NCBI GenBank assembly: GCA_963701375.1
Contig: CAVOZT010000003.1
Coordinates: 124,001 to 188,000, forward strand
DNA length: 64,000 nt
Direction: 5' to 3'
Origin: CAVXTF01 sp963701375
Lineage (GTDB): Bacteria > Actinomycetota > Acidimicrobiia > Acidimicrobiales > CAVXTF01
Positions within the stretch are counted from its first letter, which is position 1. Each line of letters begins with the position of its first letter. The translations under genes were made by a program, and so were the position numbers. Below, one piece after another: positions 61,771 to 64,000 of the stretch. The notes under the pieces are model-generated. The model was not told the origin of the DNA and searched no databases. It was given only the letters and a program-made list of their open reading frames with translations.

Positions 61771-62722
61771 TCACACCCAGAGCATGTCGCGGACGCCAGC
61801 GGGCCAACCGGTCGGGTCAAGCCCGTGCGTCTTCAGCAGCGCGAGCGTTACTCGGTCCACGCCGAAGGCGACACACGCGCTGTGAGCAGTGCCTCCCGAA
61901 GAGTCTGTGATCCCGAACGGAACGCCGAAGTGGTCGCGATGGCAGTTGGCCGACATGATCGCGGTCGGCCGCTCGGTCGAGCACACGGGGGTGACGATCT
62001 CCATCTTCAGCGCCTCGTCGAGTTGGTTGGCGGCGAGCATGGTACCGAGGCGTCCGAAGAACGGGTCGTTGGCAGGAATTGCCTCGACGTCGAGGCCCAG
62101 CCTGCCGAGCAGATCGAGACCTCGCCTGAGTCCGCCGTCCCTGTGCTCCTGAGCCACGTCGGGCTCGCCCACGTAGACGTACTCGTGCATGCGGAACGCC
62201 TGCATACGCGTGGGGTCGACGCTCGGCTCGCAACGGAAGCAGTACCCGTTCACCTCGAAGCGGCGACCTCCCTCGGGCAGTGAGCCGGAGCAAAGTGGAT
62301 AGACGGGATGACACGTGGCGGAGCAGAGAACGACCTCGGCTGGTACGAGACGAGAGGGCCAGTCGCCTCCCGACTCGGCGAGCGAGATCAGCTCCCGCGT
62401 GCTGACGATCCGTACCCCTGAACGTGTGCACCGACCCCATCAGGTCAGGAAAGGACTTCAGGTAATCGGTCTTGTCGAACACCCATCTGGCGAGCACCGG
62501 CGGGAAGGACAGCACTTCGGCGGGTTGGTCGACCATCGAAGAGGTTATGAGCCGGTCGAGGGCTTGCACGATGCCTTCGTAGACAGATGACTTCGCGTAG
62601 ACCCCGTCGACTCCGGTGTCGAACAGGAGCCGTGCACCAAACAGCTCGGAGCGGAACGCCGCGTAGCTTTCCGAGTCGGCCCCGAGATTCACGGGCTCGG
62701 CAACCTGAGTTTCCGCTTCCAT
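61771..62722 (-). CDS. Amino acid:[carrier protein] ligase, frame broken near 62395
   Basis: Two frames form one class II tRNA-synthetase-like protein of about 316 residues with no tRNA-binding domain. The first frame (from ATG 62722) gives the N-terminal part to GSVHTFRGTDRQH. The other continues RELISLAESGGDW, then CSATCHPVYPL, motif 2-type YCFRCEPSVDPTRMQAFRMHEYV, NDPFFGR, and motif 3-type HSACVAFGVDRVTLALL, ending at 61771. An extra G in GCGGGAG joins them (62,394-62,396). This matches the SerRS-like ligases that load an amino acid onto the 4'-phosphopantetheine of a small carrier protein. The amino acid (often Gly or Ala) cannot be read. The carrier gene lies four bases upstream. Confidence 0.82.
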
Positions 62723-62726
62723 GACG

Positions 62727-62978
62727 TCAGACTGCTATCTGCGACAGATCGGACAGGGCGGAACGGATAGCCGCCACCGACTCGAAGGTGGCCTTGCGCA
62801 ACATGCTCTCGGGGAACTCCACGTCGAACGCCTCTTCGAGGGCGAGCATGACGTTGACACTTGCGTGAGACGTCATACCAGCCTGGAATAGGTCAGCATG
62901 GTCGTCGAGGGTGTCGACGTCGACCGGCAGCCTCGCATGCTCGGCCAGCACCTTCCTGATCTGCTCGTCCACGGCCAT
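62727..62978 (-). CDS. Acyl/peptidyl carrier protein partner of the amino acid ligase
   Basis: The 83-residue protein is an all-helical carrier protein. The phosphopantetheine serine is S37 in FQAGMTSHASVNVM, with Thr-Ser-His in place of the usual Asp-Ser-Leu. That form is seen in carriers used by amino acid:[carrier protein] ligases. ALEEAFDVEFPESML follows as helix 2. ATG 62978 has GGGAGGAG five bases upstream; upstream in-frame starts have no site. It sits directly before the ligase, as expected for its partner. No phosphopantetheinyl transferase is in the window. Confidence 0.85.
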   Translation of the reverse strand: MAVDEQIRKVLAEHARLPVDVDTLDDHADLFQAGMTSHASVNVMLALEEAFDVEFPESMLRKATFESVAAIRSALSDLSQIAV

Positions 62979-63338
62979 TTCTCCTCCCGGCCCCCTTCCC
63001 TGCCTAACCCTGGGGCCCTCTTCCCTGTAAAAGAGTGCTGCAGCTTCTCCTACCTCCGGAATCGAGCTTCGCAAACCGGAGGTGCGCAGACTTGGCGGGT
63101 CCACCGTCGCGCACGGAGCGAGGCGTCACGACCCCGGGCACGGCGGCGGACCCGTTGATCTCATCGACCCGATGGGGCCCGATCTTGACACCCCGTCGCG
63201 ACGACCACCGAGGTCGATGCTCGGGATCCATCATGCCTGGGTGAGGAGGAGCACGCACGGCACCCTCAGGAACGAAGGTGCCCTCTCGGTAGACGCCGAC
63301 AGCCGGGCCTATTCTCCGAGCCGTGTGCCGCCGTCAGC
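62979..63338. other. Non-coding region between the sugar transferase and the carrier protein
   Basis: No frame here has coding character on either strand. Near 63,255-63,330 the sequence can fold into a branched structure: CACGG with CCGTG as an outer stem, GGCACC (63259-63264) with GGTGCC (63277-63282), and CTCGG with CCGAG. It begins just downstream of the sugar-transferase stop on the minus strand, so a terminator is the simplest reading. The carrier/ligase operon probably has its own promoter in the remainder. Confidence 0.5.
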
Positions 63339-64000
63339 TCAGTAGGCACCCCGGCTCTGAAGAACACAGGCAGGTGTGTGCCAAATGATGCGCAGGTCCC
63401 ACTTGAGCGACCACGACGCGACGTACAGGTAGTCCAGGCGCCGTAGCTCGTCGAAGTTCAAGTTGCTGCGCCCCGAGACCTGCCACAAGCCCGTGAGACC
63501 GGGTCGTACCTCGAACCTCCGTGCGGCCCAGCCGTCGATTCGCTCTGACTCCTCGAGCACGAAGGGCCTCGGACCGACGAGGGCCATGTCCCCCCGAAGC
63601 ACGTTGAACAGCTGAGGGATCTCGTCGAGGCTGGTGCGGCGAAGGAAACGGCCGAACTTGTGGATCCGTGGGTCCTCCCGGATCTTGAACAGGCCGTCCG
63701 ACTCGTTCACGGCGGCCAGTTCGTGGCGGGACTCTTCGGCGTTCATGTGCATCGTGCGGAGCTTGAAGATGGTGAAGGGTCGCCCGCCGCGGCCTGCCCT
63801 GAGCTGACGGAACAGCACTGGGCCGGGAGAGCTCGCCTTGATCGCCACGGCCGACACGAGGAGGACCGGCGACAAGAAGATCAGTCCTACGGACGCGACC
63901 ACGACGTCAACGGTCCGTTTCACGAAACGGGCCGACACGCTCAACGCCGGCGGTGCGACGTCGATCATCGGGAGGCCGCAAAGGTCGTCCACCTGCGACC
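63339..64000 (-). CDS. Undecaprenyl-phosphate sugar-1-phosphate transferase, N-terminus cut by window edge
   Basis: The visible part (about 220 codons) is the C-terminal bacterial sugar transferase domain of a CpsE/WbaP-type initiating enzyme: KRTVDVVVASVGLIFLSP (membrane entry helix), SPGPVLFRQLRAGRGG, FKLRTMHMNAE, LRRTSLDEIPQLFNVLRGDMALVGPRP and RPGLTGLWQVSGRSNL. It transfers a sugar phosphate to undecaprenyl phosphate. The frame stays open to 64000; a GTG at 63992 could be read as a start but the upstream half of such enzymes (about 250 residues with four helices and a CoA-like domain) must lie outside. It is the first gene of the converging minus-strand group. Confidence 0.92.
   Translation of the reverse strand, partial: SQVDDLCGLPMIDVAPPALSVSARFVKRTVDVVVASVGLIFLSPVLLVSAVAIKASSPGPVLFRQLRAGRGGRPFTIFKLRTMHMNAEESRHELAAVNESDGLFKIREDPRIHKFGRFLRRTSLDEIPQLFNVLRGDMALVGPRPFVLEESERIDGWAARRFEVRPGLTGLWQVSGRSNLNFDELRRLDYLYVASWSLKWDLRIIWHTPACVLQSRGAY

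Noticed and set aside
61817..62722. A 301-residue protein in a single frame for the ligase
   Set aside because: After about 110 residues it turns into Arg-rich shadow sequence. The conserved motifs continue in the other frame.
63082..63345. Plus-strand 87-codon frame between the carrier and sugar transferase genes
   Set aside because: No ribosome site, no motif and overlaps the hairpin-rich region; treated as non-coding.

Overview
The window comes from a high-GC Gram-positive genome, most likely an actinomycetote. The signs are very high GC at third codon positions, frequent GTG and TTG starts, an Lsr2-type nucleoid protein, an RskA-type anti-sigma factor, a DUF4012 protein, a rimO-pgsA-cinA cluster and a LAXTG-type wall-sorting signal. 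Acidimicrobiia would fit, but that placement is an inference. No plasmid, phage, insertion sequence or CRISPR array was seen.

Layout. (1) 1-7.6 kb, housekeeping: cinA (cut by the window edge), pgsA, rimO, a BAX-inhibitor-like membrane protein, an Lsr2-like protein, tatA, a ferritin-like di-iron protein diverging from an ECF sigma/anti-sigma pair, and tRNA-Ser(GCU). (2) 7.7-15.6 kb, accessory: a secreted esterase-like protein, a secreted protein with 14 propeller-type repeats, and a four-gene block in which two unrecognised genes diverge from a MoxR AAA ATPase and a DUF2201/VWA protein. (3) 15.7-31.6 kb, signalling and transport: an HD-GYP response regulator with a hybrid histidine kinase, a complete PotABCD-type polyamine importer, a VOC protein, a PAS/GAF/GGDEF/EAL protein, and a TetR regulator facing a carotenoid oxygenase across twin palindromes. 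(4) 29.8-64 kb, surface polysaccharide: a DUF4012 protein, a LAXTG surface protein behind a terminator-bearing leader, a long secreted beta-helix protein, then a nearly continuous plus-strand operon (39.3-59.2 kb). That operon holds an AlgD-like sugar-nucleotide dehydrogenase, glycosyltransferases, AsnB, a fused dehydrogenase/oxidoreductase, a heparinase-family protein, a flippase, chain-length and degenerate tyrosine-kinase-like proteins, a polymerase/ligase, a PAP2 phosphatase and methyltransferases. It meets a converging minus-strand operon with the initiating sugar-phosphate transferase, a small carrier protein, an amino acid:[carrier protein] ligase and a beta-mannosidase-like enzyme.

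How it fits together. The 39-64 kb genes can form one Wzx/Wzy-type pathway: lipid-linked initiation (CpsE/WbaP-like enzyme), sugar supply (AlgD-like), assembly (glycosyltransferases), flipping, polymerisation, length control, lipid-phosphate recycling (PAP2) and trimming (heparinase, GH2). The least expected part is the carrier protein with its tRNA-synthetase-like ligase. It suggests that an activated amino acid is made for the polymer or for something associated with it.

Caution. Six genes change reading frame internally (near 14,111; 29,880; 41,240; 48,290; 53,790; 62,395), most plausibly through single-base indels. So many in 64 kb suggests base-level sequence error rather than decay. Each affected gene is annotated over its full apparent span.
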